Below, one piece after another: positions 1 to 8,559 of a stretch of DNA of 53,612 nt. The notes under the pieces are model-generated. The model was not told where the DNA came from. It did no database searches and saw nothing but the letters and a program-made list of their open reading frames with translations. This DNA comes from CAVQEK01 sp964596645 (GTDB lineage Bacteria > Bacteroidota > Bacteroidia > Cytophagales > Cyclobacteriaceae), in the NCBI GenBank assembly GCA_964596645.1, contig CAZQVB010000031.1:1-53612 (forward strand), given 5' to 3'. The position numbers were made by a program, and so were the translations under genes. Within the stretch, counting starts at the first letter, position 1; each line of letters begins with the position of its first letter.

Positions 1-80
1 TTCGCCTCATAAAATTGTACTATTTTAATTGCTTAAGTCTTAGAATACACACAGACCATTTCGCGCGGCTGATCCATTTC

Positions 81-155
81 CATGGTCTGCATCTTCTAAA
101 GCATAATGATCTCCAAATCACCGGTAATGCTTTCCCGTGCCAATGCTTCCATTAG
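81..155 (+). repeat. Dispersed repeat, copy A (diverged)
   Basis: Bases 81-155 match the last ~80 bases of the window (copy D) after the shared start CTGCATCTT: both carry an AGCAT...TAAT...ATCAC.GGTAATGCTTTC pattern and end in a GCTTC block. The copy is diverged and lacks the head hairpin seen in copies C and D. The rest of 1-380 is AT-rich and holds no ORF I can support. Basis: direct comparison by eye; exact boundaries are uncertain. Confidence 0.6.
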
Positions 156-380
156 TCAAAACGTGATGTATGATTTCTGTTCCAGAAGCATGCATCGCTA
201 GCAATTCTTGCCGGATAATGTGCCTTTTTATTGTAAATAATAAAGCAGTCCATTATACCACTAGTGAAAAAAGCATGACATATTTATAGTTAATATGTCC
301 ATAAAAAACAAGGCACTCGCGCGCCCATCAAATCCTTTCCCTCCTTAAATTTATGTGACTTTTTTAGACCTGATTGAGTT

Positions 381-938
381 ATGATCAAACTACTTTTTCA
401 ATCATTATTTACTTTTCTTTTGTTCCTGTCAGCTTCGTTAGCCCTGGCTCAAGATTTTAAAGAACCAGCAGAAGGCCGATCTCTCGTCTATTTCATACGC
501 ACATCTGGCACCGGTGCCTTAATCAATTTCAGGTATTTCGACGGCCATAACTACCTCGGGAAGTTCAGCGGCAGCAACTATTTTATTTATGAGTGCGAAC
601 CGGGCAAACATATTTTTTGGGCCAATGCTGAAAACAGGGATTTCATAGAAGCCCATCTACTCCCCAACAAGGTGTACATCATAGTAGCTCGACCCACAGT
701 GGGCATGGTGAAATCGGCTATAAAACTAATTCCAGTCGACCCGGCAGATGAGAAAATGAAGCTTCGTATTAAATCCCTGATCGCAAAAAAAGCACCGCTT
801 GAAATGAACAATAGTCAGTTGGATAGCGAAGAAGAAAATCTGGCTTTTTATATAAAAAATGGCATGAAGAAGTATGCGGCGGATTCGACACAAGGCCAAG
901 CAATTACTCAGCTGACCGCAGATATGTATCACAACTAA
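381..938 (+). CDS. Exported DUF2846-like protein
   Basis: A 185-residue protein of unknown function. Residues 1-23 form a clear Sec signal peptide (hydrophobic core, cleavage expected after LALA, before QDF). The body resembles the DUF2846 family: a YFIR strand (37-40), a short segment ending in a GKF/NYF pair (60-68), then the PGKH turn (74-77) typical of these small beta-sandwich proteins. It has no lipobox, so it is probably periplasmic or surface-soluble. It sits 11 bases upstream of the next exported protein, so the two are likely co-transcribed. The ATG start is the only one in front of the signal peptide. Family assignment is by pattern only. Confidence 0.8.
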   Translation: MIKLLFQSLFTFLLFLSASLALAQDFKEPAEGRSLVYFIRTSGTGALINFRYFDGHNYLGKFSGSNYFIYECEPGKHIFWANAENRDFIEAHLLPNKVYIIVARPTVGMVKSAIKLIPVDPADEKMKLRIKSLIAKKAPLEMNNSQLDSEEENLAFYIKNGMKKYAADSTQGQAITQLTADMYHN

Positions 939-949
939 TCACCCTTTTT

Positions 950-1495
950 ATGAAAACCCTCATTGTATTATTGCTTATTTTTTGCACAGGCATGCTGCTT
1001 TCCGGTCACGTAGTTGCACAACACCTAGGATCATCACGCGGCAGTGCTTCCATCGGGTTTGGCATTGGGCTTCCTTATGGAGGTTTGGGCCCCCGTATTT
1101 CTGTAAATCCTGCCAGCCAGTTGGCGCTGTTTGCCGGCATTGGCTATAACCTGGTCGGTGTTGGCTACAATGTCGGCGCCCAGTACCTCATACCGAGCGA
1201 GCGTCAGACAGAATTTTTCTTTACCGGCATGTACGGCTACAATGCGTCCATCAAAATCGAGGGACTATCCACGGAGTCGAAGTCTTATTATGGACCAAGC
1301 TTCGGTGTAGGTTTGCGTATTAATTCACTTTCCAGTGAAGGCTCCTTTTGGGAAGTGAGCCTGCTGGTGCCTGCCCGATCGCAGTCGTTTAAAAACGACT
1401 ATGATGCCCTCGAGAAAAATCCTCAAATTGAAGATCTTACTCAACCGTGGCCGGTACTATTTTCTGTGGGCTATCATTTTTACATCGGCAGCTAA
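950..1495 (+). CDS. Predicted outer-membrane beta-barrel protein, unknown function
   Basis: A 181-residue protein with a signal peptide (residues 1-23, ending VVA before QH). The mature part alternates hydrophobic and small residues in short strands rich in Gly and Tyr (GFGIGLPYGG, FAGIGYNLVGVGYNVG) and ends in an aromatic final strand (FSVGYHFYIGS). This is the usual look of a small outer-membrane barrel. I recognise no specific family. It follows the DUF2846-like gene after 11 bases and is convergent with the glycosyltransferase downstream. The function is unknown. Confidence 0.75.
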   Translation: MKTLIVLLLIFCTGMLLSGHVVAQHLGSSRGSASIGFGIGLPYGGLGPRISVNPASQLALFAGIGYNLVGVGYNVGAQYLIPSERQTEFFFTGMYGYNASIKIEGLSTESKSYYGPSFGVGLRINSLSSEGSFWEVSLLVPARSQSFKNDYDALEKNPQIEDLTQPWPVLFSVGYHFYIGS

Positions 1496-1517
1496 GCCAG
1501 TCGGTCTCATATCTTAT

Positions 1518-2510
1518 TTATGAGGCTTCTGCACTGTGCCGCTCGCTATAGCCCACCTTTTCCAGCAGCAGGTAGTTGGTCTCGCGCGACATATTCAGGG
1601 CATTGAGCTCTGCCAGGAAGCCAGCCAGGAATAGCTGCACACCGACCACTATGGCCACCAGCGCCAGGTAAAATAGCGGCTGCTGCACCACATCGCGCAC
1701 CCGAAGCTGATGGTGTATGTTGTACACCTTCTCGCCGATAAGATAGGCAGTGATGATGAGGCCCATCAAAAAAGACAGCGAGCCCAGGCTGCCAAAAAAA
1801 TGCATGGGGCGCTTCATGAAGCGCGTGACGAAAGAGATGGACAGCAGGTCGAGGAAGCCAAAAATGAAGCGCTCAATGCCAAACTTGGTTTGGCCATATT
1901 TGCGCGGGCGGTGCTCCACCACCTTTTCAGTGATGCGGCCAAAGCCATTCCACTTACAGATCACCGGTATGTAGCGGTGCATCTCGCCGTACACACTGAT
2001 GTTTTTGATCACTATGTTTTTGTAGGCTTTCAGCCCGCAGTTGAAATCGTGCAGCCGAATACCGGAAAGCATACGGGTGACCATATTGAAAAACCGGGAA
2101 GGTATGGTTTTGCTTACCGGGTCGTGCCGTACTTTTTTCCAGCCCGACACCAGGTCCCAGCCCTCTGAGGCTACCATGCGATACAGCTCGGGTATTTCGT
2201 CCGGGCTGTCCTGCATGTCGGCGTCCATGGTAATCACTACCTGGCCCCTGGCATACTTGAAGGCAGTGTTGAGCGCGGCAGATTTGCCGTGGTTGCGGTT
2301 GAAGCGCAGCCCCTTAAAGGCTGGGTTTTTGCTGGAAATGGCCAGCACCTTGGCCCAACTGGCATCACTGCTGCCGTCGTCCACCATGATCACTTCAAAG
2401 TGAAAGCCGTGTGTGTCCATCACACGGCTTATCCAGTTACACAATTCGGTGATCGACTCTTCCTCGTTGTAGAGCGGAATGACCACCGTTATATCCAATG
2501 CTTCCGTCAT
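1518..2510 (-). CDS. GT2 family glycosyltransferase (DPM/ArnC-like, membrane bound)
   Basis: A 330-residue polyprenyl-phosphate-type glycosyltransferase. The GT-A fold is marked by VVIPLYNEE (9-17), VDDGSSD (43-49) and the metal-binding MDADMQD (95-101). The C-terminal part has two membrane helices (roughly 237-265 and 279-305), as in dolichyl-phosphate mannosyltransferase/ArnC-like enzymes, which move a sugar onto undecaprenyl phosphate at the inner membrane. It is the last gene of a five-gene minus-strand operon, starting 3 bases after the stop of a DUF4199 gene. The sugar and final acceptor (lipid or cell-wall glycan) cannot be told from the sequence. Confidence 0.9.
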   Translation of the reverse strand: MTEALDITVVIPLYNEEESITELCNWISRVMDTHGFHFEVIMVDDGSSDASWAKVLAISSKNPAFKGLRFNRNHGKSAALNTAFKYARGQVVITMDADMQDSPDEIPELYRMVASEGWDLVSGWKKVRHDPVSKTIPSRFFNMVTRMLSGIRLHDFNCGLKAYKNIVIKNISVYGEMHRYIPVICKWNGFGRITEKVVEHRPRKYGQTKFGIERFIFGFLDLLSISFVTRFMKRPMHFFGSLGSLSFLMGLIITAYLIGEKVYNIHHQLRVRDVVQQPLFYLALVAIVVGVQLFLAGFLAELNALNMSRETNYLLLEKVGYSERHSAEAS

Positions 2511-2513
2511 TAA

Positions 2514-3032
2514 TTATATACTCGGTTGGGGTTCTGTTTTTTTGGTAAATAATGAGATGATCAAGCTAATAATGAAACCCATAATAATGCTGCCTACTAT
2601 TCCCCACACCAATATCATGATCGGCGAGGTAAACATTTCGGTGTATTTCATGGCCTGGTCTATCTGCTCGTCGCTCAGGCCCTGGCTTTCCATATCAAGC
2701 ATAGCCTGATCTGTACGTTCACGAATGGCAGAATCGTCGATGAAGGCCACATACAGGTAGGTAACCAATGAGCTGATGATGCCCGACACAATAGAGAGGA
2801 TCATGCCGATGCCTATGCCCTGGCCGATGGACATGAAGCCATTGCCCTGAGCCTTGTAGGCATTGTGCGCCATTACGATACCGGCAATCAGGATCACCAG
2901 ACCGAGCAGGCCTAATGGCGTGTTGTTGCCTAAGCCAGCCATGTACAAAATAAGGGTGTAAACACTCGCTATCACGCCTACAATGAGGCCATAGCGCAGG
3001 CCAATCGATGAAATACTGGGTTTTGTTTCCAT
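2514..3032 (-). CDS. DUF4199 domain membrane protein (first of tandem pair by coordinate)
   Basis: A 172-residue protein with four predicted membrane helices (about 12-32, 37-55, 72-95, 133-160) and a short charged C-terminus. It has the DUF4199 pattern: a YGLI start of helix 1, an AHNAYKAQGNG.M loop, and GQGIGIGM entering helix 3. The family is largely confined to Bacteroidota and has no known function. It is adjacent to a second DUF4199 gene (12-base gap upstream) with the same layout, so the pair probably arose by tandem duplication and may form a complex. It lies directly upstream of the glycosyltransferase. Confidence 0.88.
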   Translation of the reverse strand: METKPSISSIGLRYGLIVGVIASVYTLILYMAGLGNNTPLGLLGLVILIAGIVMAHNAYKAQGNGFMSIGQGIGIGMILSIVSGIISSLVTYLYVAFIDDSAIRERTDQAMLDMESQGLSDEQIDQAMKYTEMFTSPIMILVWGIVGSIIMGFIISLIISLFTKKTEPQPSI

Positions 3033-3044
3033 AAGTGGTGGTAG

Positions 3045-3590
3045 TTATTGTTTGCGAAAGATTAAGGAGAGTATAATGGTTAAAAATAGTCCAATAAAGG
3101 ATTTTTTCAAAAAGTCGTCTATCGCCAGGTCGAAGGCCGAAGTCTGAAGCACTGCATCACGGGCCAGATCAAAGGAGGGCTCATCCAGCTTTTCCAGCAT
3201 TTGGGTTTTGTTGAGTTCCATATAAGCTATGCGGTCGTTGATGTAGCTTTGCAGCAAGTCGGTATCCCAGTGGGCCAGCATGAAATATATGAATATGGCA
3301 GACAACGCGGCCACAACAATAAACACGACCATACCCACCGTCATACCCTGCCAAAAAAACAATTTACCCCCCTCCTGCCGGCTGCGATAGTCCTTCATGG
3401 CAAACACAAGAAAGATCAGCAGCACGATCACATCAAATATTTTTGTGGTGATGAGGGGATTTTTGTGAATCAGGTACAAAAACAAAAACATCACAACGGA
3501 AAACGCGCTGCCAATCAGGCCATAGCGCAGCGGTACACGAAAGAGTGGGTTTTTGATCATGCTTGTTGTATGGTGGCCTGCTCCCATCAT
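3045..3590 (-). CDS. DUF4199 domain membrane protein (second of tandem pair)
   Basis: An open frame of 181 residues with four predicted membrane helices. RYGLIGSAFSVVMF opens helix 1, MKDYRSRQEGGK is the cytoplasmic loop, and WQGMTVGMVVF enters helix 3, matching its neighbour. The first ATG (3590) overlaps the TGA stop of the upstream dihydroorotase-like gene in an ATGA arrangement, which suggests translational coupling. A second ATG 10 codons in (3560, MIKNPLFR) would give a more usual DUF4199 N-terminus and is a reasonable alternative start. Function unknown. Confidence 0.87.
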   Translation of the reverse strand: MMGAGHHTTSMIKNPLFRVPLRYGLIGSAFSVVMFLFLYLIHKNPLITTKIFDVIVLLIFLVFAMKDYRSRQEGGKLFFWQGMTVGMVVFIVVAALSAIFIYFMLAHWDTDLLQSYINDRIAYMELNKTQMLEKLDEPSFDLARDAVLQTSAFDLAIDDFLKKSFIGLFLTIILSLIFRKQ

Positions 3591-4855
3591 TTATCGCAAA
3601 TAAACCAACGGCCATTATTTATAGTAGCCAACACCCTGCCCTTTAGTTTTTGACCAAACAGTGGTGAGTTCTGTGAACGGGATCGATTAGTGCGTGCATC
3701 AAACCGCCACTCTGCGCTTGTATCAAAAACAGTGAGGTTGGCTTGCTCTCCTACTTCCACCGATGGCACGGGTATATCCAACAGCACCCTGGGCCGCGTA
3801 GTAAAAGCATTTAAATAAGTCTGCAAATCGTCTTTTTGGCATATGCTGTTGATGATCGGAAAAAACGTTTGAAGCGCGATCATGCCATAGTCGGCCAGGT
3901 CAAACTCCACATTTTTGCTTTCTGTATCCTGCGGGCTGTGCCCTGAGGCTATGGCGTCGATCACCCCATCCTTCAGCCCTCGCTCCAGTGCTTTGATGTC
4001 GGAAGCCGTGCGCAGCGGAGGGTTCACCTTGTAGTTGGTGTCGTAGTCGGTGAGGGCGCTGTCGTCCCACATCAGGTTGTGTACAGCCACGTGGCAGCTC
4101 ACCGGCAGCGCTTCATTGCGTGCTTTCCTCAGCAGCCGCACCGCTCCGGCGGTAGATATATTGGCAAAGTGAAGCTTGCCACCAGCGTAGCGCAACAGAT
4201 CCAAGTCGCGGCGTACCATCAGCTCTTCCGCTATAGAGGGCATGCCCTTCATGCCGAGCATGGTGCTGGTTACGCCTTCATTCATGATGCCGTAGGCAGT
4301 AAGGTGCTTCTCTTCCGGGCGATTGATGAGCAGGCTGTCGATCTTCTTGAGGTACAGCAGCGACTTGTGCAGTATGTCGGTATTCCAGATCGGCTGCTCA
4401 CCGTCAGTGAAAGCTGCGGCTCCGGCGTGATGCATGTCGATCATTTCGGTAAGCTCGGTGCCTTCACAGCCAACGGTAGTAGCACCATAGGGATATATTT
4501 GCGTGATGGATTGGCTGTTTTTAGCCAGTAAGTAGCTGATGTCATTTTTCGAATCGATCACCGGCTGGGTATTGGGTACCAGGGCTACACCCGTAAAACC
4601 ACCGGCGGCGGCGGCGGCACGGCCGCTCTCCAGATCTTCCTTGTGCTCAAGGCCCGGATCGCTGAAGTTGGCCCACATGTCGAACCAACCGATGGATACT
4701 TTCAGGCTTTTGCCCTCTATCACATGCCCGGCGGTATGTTCCTGCTGGTCGATGGACTGAATGATGCCATCGTCGGCGATCAATATATTTTTCTTTTTCA
4801 GGTGATCAGGCGAGCGTTCATCGTAAATCTGAACGTTTTTCAGCAGGATGCTCAT
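3587..4855 (-). CDS. Dihydroorotase-like amidohydrolase homologue, probably catalytically inactive
   Basis: A 422-residue protein with the overall PyrC/AllB-type dihydroorotase sequence: GGFTGVALVPNTQPV, the ISTAGAV strand, and YDTNYKVNPPLRT are well preserved. The zinc ligands are not. The canonical D-x-H-x-H-x-R before PG is D59-M-W61-A-N63-F-S65, so both histidines and the substrate arginine are gone. The usual CH.ST histidine is asparagine (FANIST, near residue 232), and the catalytic aspartate of TDHAPH is glycine (SGHSPQ, near 305). Known parallels are the inactive PyrC' proteins that act as partners of aspartate transcarbamoylase. The gene lies 3 bases behind a BatA-like gene and overlaps DUF4199, with no pyrimidine gene nearby. 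Confidence 0.88.
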   Translation of the reverse strand: MSILLKNVQIYDERSPDHLKKKNILIADDGIIQSIDQQEHTAGHVIEGKSLKVSIGWFDMWANFSDPGLEHKEDLESGRAAAAAGGFTGVALVPNTQPVIDSKNDISYLLAKNSQSITQIYPYGATTVGCEGTELTEMIDMHHAGAAAFTDGEQPIWNTDILHKSLLYLKKIDSLLINRPEEKHLTAYGIMNEGVTSTMLGMKGMPSIAEELMVRRDLDLLRYAGGKLHFANISTAGAVRLLRKARNEALPVSCHVAVHNLMWDDSALTDYDTNYKVNPPLRTASDIKALERGLKDGVIDAIASGHSPQDTESKNVEFDLADYGMIALQTFFPIINSICQKDDLQTYLNAFTTRPRVLLDIPVPSVEVGEQANLTVFDTSAEWRFDARTNRSRSQNSPLFGQKLKGRVLATINNGRWFICDK

Positions 4856-4858
4856 GAA

Positions 4859-6868
4859 TTATAAAAATCTAATTAACAGAATCTCAACCAACAAAAAGAA
4901 CAGGGCTAAAATTACAGCATATTTCCATAGCGGCACGCCAAATCTTTTGGCATTCACCGAGCTGGCAAAGTTCTCCGCATTCGACGCATCAAAAATGGCT
5001 ACGTTATCTTCGGCAAAGAGTCCGGCAATGCCATCTTCGGTGTACTGTGCCAATATAGACTCGGGCTTGGCCACATTGAAGGCCAGCGTGCCGCGTTCCT
5101 GTTCGTTCAGCCTGAGCGAGTAGAGGCCGGGTGTTAGCGTGAACTTTGGTATTTCCATCACCAGGCTGTTGCCGCTCACGCGCTGTGCCGGTATGATCTC
5201 CTGCTCTGCCTGTTGCAGTCTAAAAACATCCTTTCTGCTCAGGCTGTCCATCTGTACAGTCAGGGTAGGCTCGTCGATGTTGTAGTACAGCCGGCCGGAT
5301 TTCGTCTTGCTTCCCGTGGCAACCTTATACATCACCGGCACAAAGATAGCGTGGCGGTGCAGGGTAGTATAGTCGTCGGAGAGCGGAGAGCCAAACAAAT
5401 ATACCGGCCCACGGGCTGGGCCGCCGAGCTTCGAAAGGTACCGCAAACCATTTTGTAGGCTGAGGATCGTTTGCTGATCGCTGTCCCATCTCAGACTGTT
5501 GCGCGCTTTGGGCATGGATATGCGATCAGAGTTTTTCTCGAATATCTCGTCGAAAAAAGGATTAGAGAAATCGATGGGCGCCAGTGTTTCCATCATCGTG
5601 TCTTGTGCCGAAGTAAGTCCTTGCCCCAGCAGCGACTGATAAGAATCGGTGGCAGGGTCCTCGCCGGGAATGACCAAAACAGTGCCTCCGGCATCAGCAA
5701 ATGCTGTGAGTGTGATGAGCAGCGAAGCCTCTATCTGCGGCAGTTGGTTCAACACCACCATATCCATGGCGCGCAGGGCGCTGTAGTCGACATTGCTCAC
5801 CTGCTGGCTCAGCAGATTGAAGAGTGACTCATTGGCATAAACCTGACCAATGGCGCCGGGCCCCTCATATGATTTGATCTCCAGTATATTGACCTTTTCC
5901 AGGGGGTTGATCACAAAATAGAAGTCATTGTCGTAGGTGACGGGGAAGTCCTCGAAGCTGATGCGACATCGCTTTACGTCATCCTGGTCCAGGTTGAGTG
6001 CAAACTGAATATGGGCGGTGTCGTTGGCGGAGATGCTCACGCTGGTATTGCCCGATTGAATTTCATTAACAAACAGTCGCACATCAAGGTCGGCCTCCGG
6101 CTCCAGACCGGCATTGCGCAGCACAATATGTACCTCACTGCGCTGGCCTGGCAGGGCAAAAGGATTGGAAAGATATAAAGTGTCTAAAAACACATTTTTG
6201 GAGTATTCGTGCTGCACAGGCACCACCAGCACCTGAAGGCCGGTATCTATGGCATAGTCTGCCATATCGCCAACGGTCGACTTTTGAAAGTCGGAAATAA
6301 TATAAAGATCACTTTTGTCGCCCTCACCGGCTTCCATACCGGCATTGAGCCGGTCGAGCACCTCCGGCAACGATCTGCTGGTGTGTGATGCTTCTATTTC
6401 GGTGAGCATATCTTCCAACTCATCCCTGGTTTTGTAGGCGTTGGATGATGGGGCAAAGTCGTTGGTGAGCAGCTTGTAGTTCGTGTTTGCCGGATACAGC
6501 TTCAGTATTTCGCTGATGTGGGCCATACCCTGATCGAGACCGCTGGCAAAGTCAGACGCCTTGTTGGTCATGCTTTGAGAGTTGTCCAGGTAAATGAGCA
6601 CATTTTCTGCCGTAGGCGAGGTGTCTCCGGCGGGCATGTAAGGCTGGGCAAAAGCCAGCACCAGAAAGAAGATGAACAACAACCTCGAAGCCAGAATCAG
6701 GTAATGCTTTAACCTTCGTTTGCGGCTGGTCGCTTCCTGTATATTCCGGAGGAAGAGCGTACTGGAAAAATAAACTTTTTTGGCCTTGCGAAAATTGAAT
6801 AAATGAATGATGACGGGAATTGCAAGTGCCGACAGGCCGTATAAAAATTCCGGATAGAGAAATTTCAT
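4859..6868 (-). CDS. BatA/VWA domain membrane protein
   Basis: A 669-residue protein. Residues 1-43 match the BatA N-terminal membrane segment (PEFLYGLSALAIPVIIHLF followed by a basic FRKAKKV stretch and FSST.FLR). A second helix covers 57-75, and a von Willebrand factor A fold starts near 88 with an intact MIDAS start (D95-N-S97-Q-S99). A long periplasmic beta-rich region follows, and a last helix (647-669) ends the protein. Such proteins sit in Bat aerotolerance or envelope-stress clusters in Bacteroidota. Here it is the first gene of the five-gene minus-strand operon. The exact role is unknown. Confidence 0.88.
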   Translation of the reverse strand: MKFLYPEFLYGLSALAIPVIIHLFNFRKAKKVYFSSTLFLRNIQEATSRKRRLKHYLILASRLLFIFFLVLAFAQPYMPAGDTSPTAENVLIYLDNSQSMTNKASDFASGLDQGMAHISEILKLYPANTNYKLLTNDFAPSSNAYKTRDELEDMLTEIEASHTSRSLPEVLDRLNAGMEAGEGDKSDLYIISDFQKSTVGDMADYAIDTGLQVLVVPVQHEYSKNVFLDTLYLSNPFALPGQRSEVHIVLRNAGLEPEADLDVRLFVNEIQSGNTSVSISANDTAHIQFALNLDQDDVKRCRISFEDFPVTYDNDFYFVINPLEKVNILEIKSYEGPGAIGQVYANESLFNLLSQQVSNVDYSALRAMDMVVLNQLPQIEASLLITLTAFADAGGTVLVIPGEDPATDSYQSLLGQGLTSAQDTMMETLAPIDFSNPFFDEIFEKNSDRISMPKARNSLRWDSDQQTILSLQNGLRYLSKLGGPARGPVYLFGSPLSDDYTTLHRHAIFVPVMYKVATGSKTKSGRLYYNIDEPTLTVQMDSLSRKDVFRLQQAEQEIIPAQRVSGNSLVMEIPKFTLTPGLYSLRLNEQERGTLAFNVAKPESILAQYTEDGIAGLFAEDNVAIFDASNAENFASSVNAKRFGVPLWKYAVILALFFLLVEILLIRFL

Positions 6869-7070
6869 TGGTCGTAAAGCTAGTAAAGTAGTGTATAAGG
6901 TAAAAACACGGCCAAACAGAAATTAATATCCCGATCGTTGATATTCGCAGAGATCATGTTGGCTACTCAGCATTGGCTGCACAGCTTTAAATTTTAACAG
7001 CCTCGCCCGCGCCCCCCTCCCGCCTCATGGACTCGCGCTGTAAAAATAGCTTTATTTGCAAGCGATAATT

Positions 7071-8432
7071 ATGGACAGAAACGAGCTGATAAAAAAATAT
7101 AATGTGCCGGTGCCGCGGTACACCAGCTATCCTACGGTACCCATGTGGCAGTTTCACGAAACACTGCACCATACCTGGCCGCACCTGGTTCGCAAAACGT
7201 TTGAAGAGAGCAACAGCAGCAAGGGCATCAGCCTGTATGTGCACCTCCCCTACTGTGAGTCGCTCTGCACCTACTGTGGCTGCACACAGCATATTACCAA
7301 AAATCACACAGTAGAGCGCAGCTACATCGATGCGGTACTGAGCGAGTGGAGCGCTTATCTCCGGTTATTTTCAGAACCGCCACACATACGTGAAATACAT
7401 CTGGGTGGTGGTACGCCCACGTTTTTCAGTCCCGAAAGTCTTAGCCGGCTTATGGAAGGATTGCTGGAACAAGCCGGAAACCGGTTCTACCGGGAATTCA
7501 GCTTTGAGGGGCACCCCAACAATACCACGGCACATCACCTACAAGCACTCTATGAGAAAGGCTTCAGGCGGGTGAGTTTTGGCGTGCAGGATTTCGACCT
7601 GAAGGTTCAAACCACCATCAATCGCATACAGCCCTACGAAAATGTAGTGCGTGTAACGGAGCAGGCGCGCCAGATTGGATATCATTCGATCAACTTCGAC
7701 CTGGTATATGGCCTTCCATTTCAAACCATAGCCGTGATCAGGAATACGTTTGCCAAGGTGCTGGCTTTGCGGCCAGAACGCATTGCGTTCTACAGTTATG
7801 CGCACGTGCCCTGGAAGCGCCCCGGCCAACGCCGGTACACCAAGCTCGACCTGCCGGAAGACGCTTACAAACGACAACTGTACGAAACAGGCAGACAAAT
7901 GCTGCTGGAGGAAGGATACAGTGAAATAGGCATGGATCACTTCGCCCTGGAAGGCGACGAGCTGCTGAAAGCACACAAGGCGGGTGTTTTGCATCGCAAC
8001 TTTATGGGCTACACCGTTACCAATACCGAATTGCTCATCGGCCTGGGCATGTCGGCCATTAGCGACGCCAAATACGCTTTTGCTCAAAATGTGAAAACGG
8101 TAAAAGCCTATCAACAAGCCCTGGCCGATGGCGCTTCGCTGCTCTGCAATGGCCATGTGTGTACAGAGCGCGATATGGAGATAAGGCGCATCATCCGCGA
8201 CATCATCTGCCAGCATGCTACGGTGTGGGGACCCTTCGACCTGCCATCGATCGGGCAGGATAAACTTGATAAACTGGCGCAGATGGAGCGCGAAGGGCTG
8301 GTGCAACTGCACGAGAATGGGTTGCGCATCACCACCGCAGGCTACGCTTTTGTGCGGAATATTTGCCAACTGTTCGATGATCGCCACTGGCAGGCCATCA
8401 CCGATGGCCCGCGGTACAGCAAATCGATCTGA
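7071..8432 (+). CDS. hemN: Oxygen-independent coproporphyrinogen III oxidase
   Basis: A 453-residue radical-SAM enzyme. It converts coproporphyrinogen III to protoporphyrinogen IX without oxygen in haem synthesis. The 4Fe-4S cluster motif is C62-x3-C66-x2-C69 followed by G-C71, as in true HemN rather than HemW. The N-terminal RYTSYPT motif is also the HemN signature. HLGGGTPTF and the SFGVQD segment complete the SAM-binding barrel, and a HemN C-terminal domain follows. I chose the ATG at 7071; the frame opens five codons earlier with a TTG. Length is normal for the family. It is divergent from the VWA gene. Confidence 0.95.
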   Translation: MDRNELIKKYNVPVPRYTSYPTVPMWQFHETLHHTWPHLVRKTFEESNSSKGISLYVHLPYCESLCTYCGCTQHITKNHTVERSYIDAVLSEWSAYLRLFSEPPHIREIHLGGGTPTFFSPESLSRLMEGLLEQAGNRFYREFSFEGHPNNTTAHHLQALYEKGFRRVSFGVQDFDLKVQTTINRIQPYENVVRVTEQARQIGYHSINFDLVYGLPFQTIAVIRNTFAKVLALRPERIAFYSYAHVPWKRPGQRRYTKLDLPEDAYKRQLYETGRQMLLEEGYSEIGMDHFALEGDELLKAHKAGVLHRNFMGYTVTNTELLIGLGMSAISDAKYAFAQNVKTVKAYQQALADGASLLCNGHVCTERDMEIRRIIRDIICQHATVWGPFDLPSIGQDKLDKLAQMEREGLVQLHENGLRITTAGYAFVRNICQLFDDRHWQAITDGPRYSKSI

Positions 8433-8559
8433 TGGACCTGCTTCCAATGCATTAAAAATTATACGATCATTTTGATATAGGTGGCTTCAGCCTGGGGCAC
8501 AATGGCGTAGAAAAATGCTTTAGCCTCTGCTAGAGATTGGAGAATGTCTCAAGAATGAA

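Noticed and set aside
3587..4855. A functional pyrC assignment
   Set aside because: The metal and substrate residues that I could align are replaced, so no gene symbol is given.
7539..8447. A 302-codon open frame on the minus strand
   Set aside because: Antisense to hemN, no domain or start signal.
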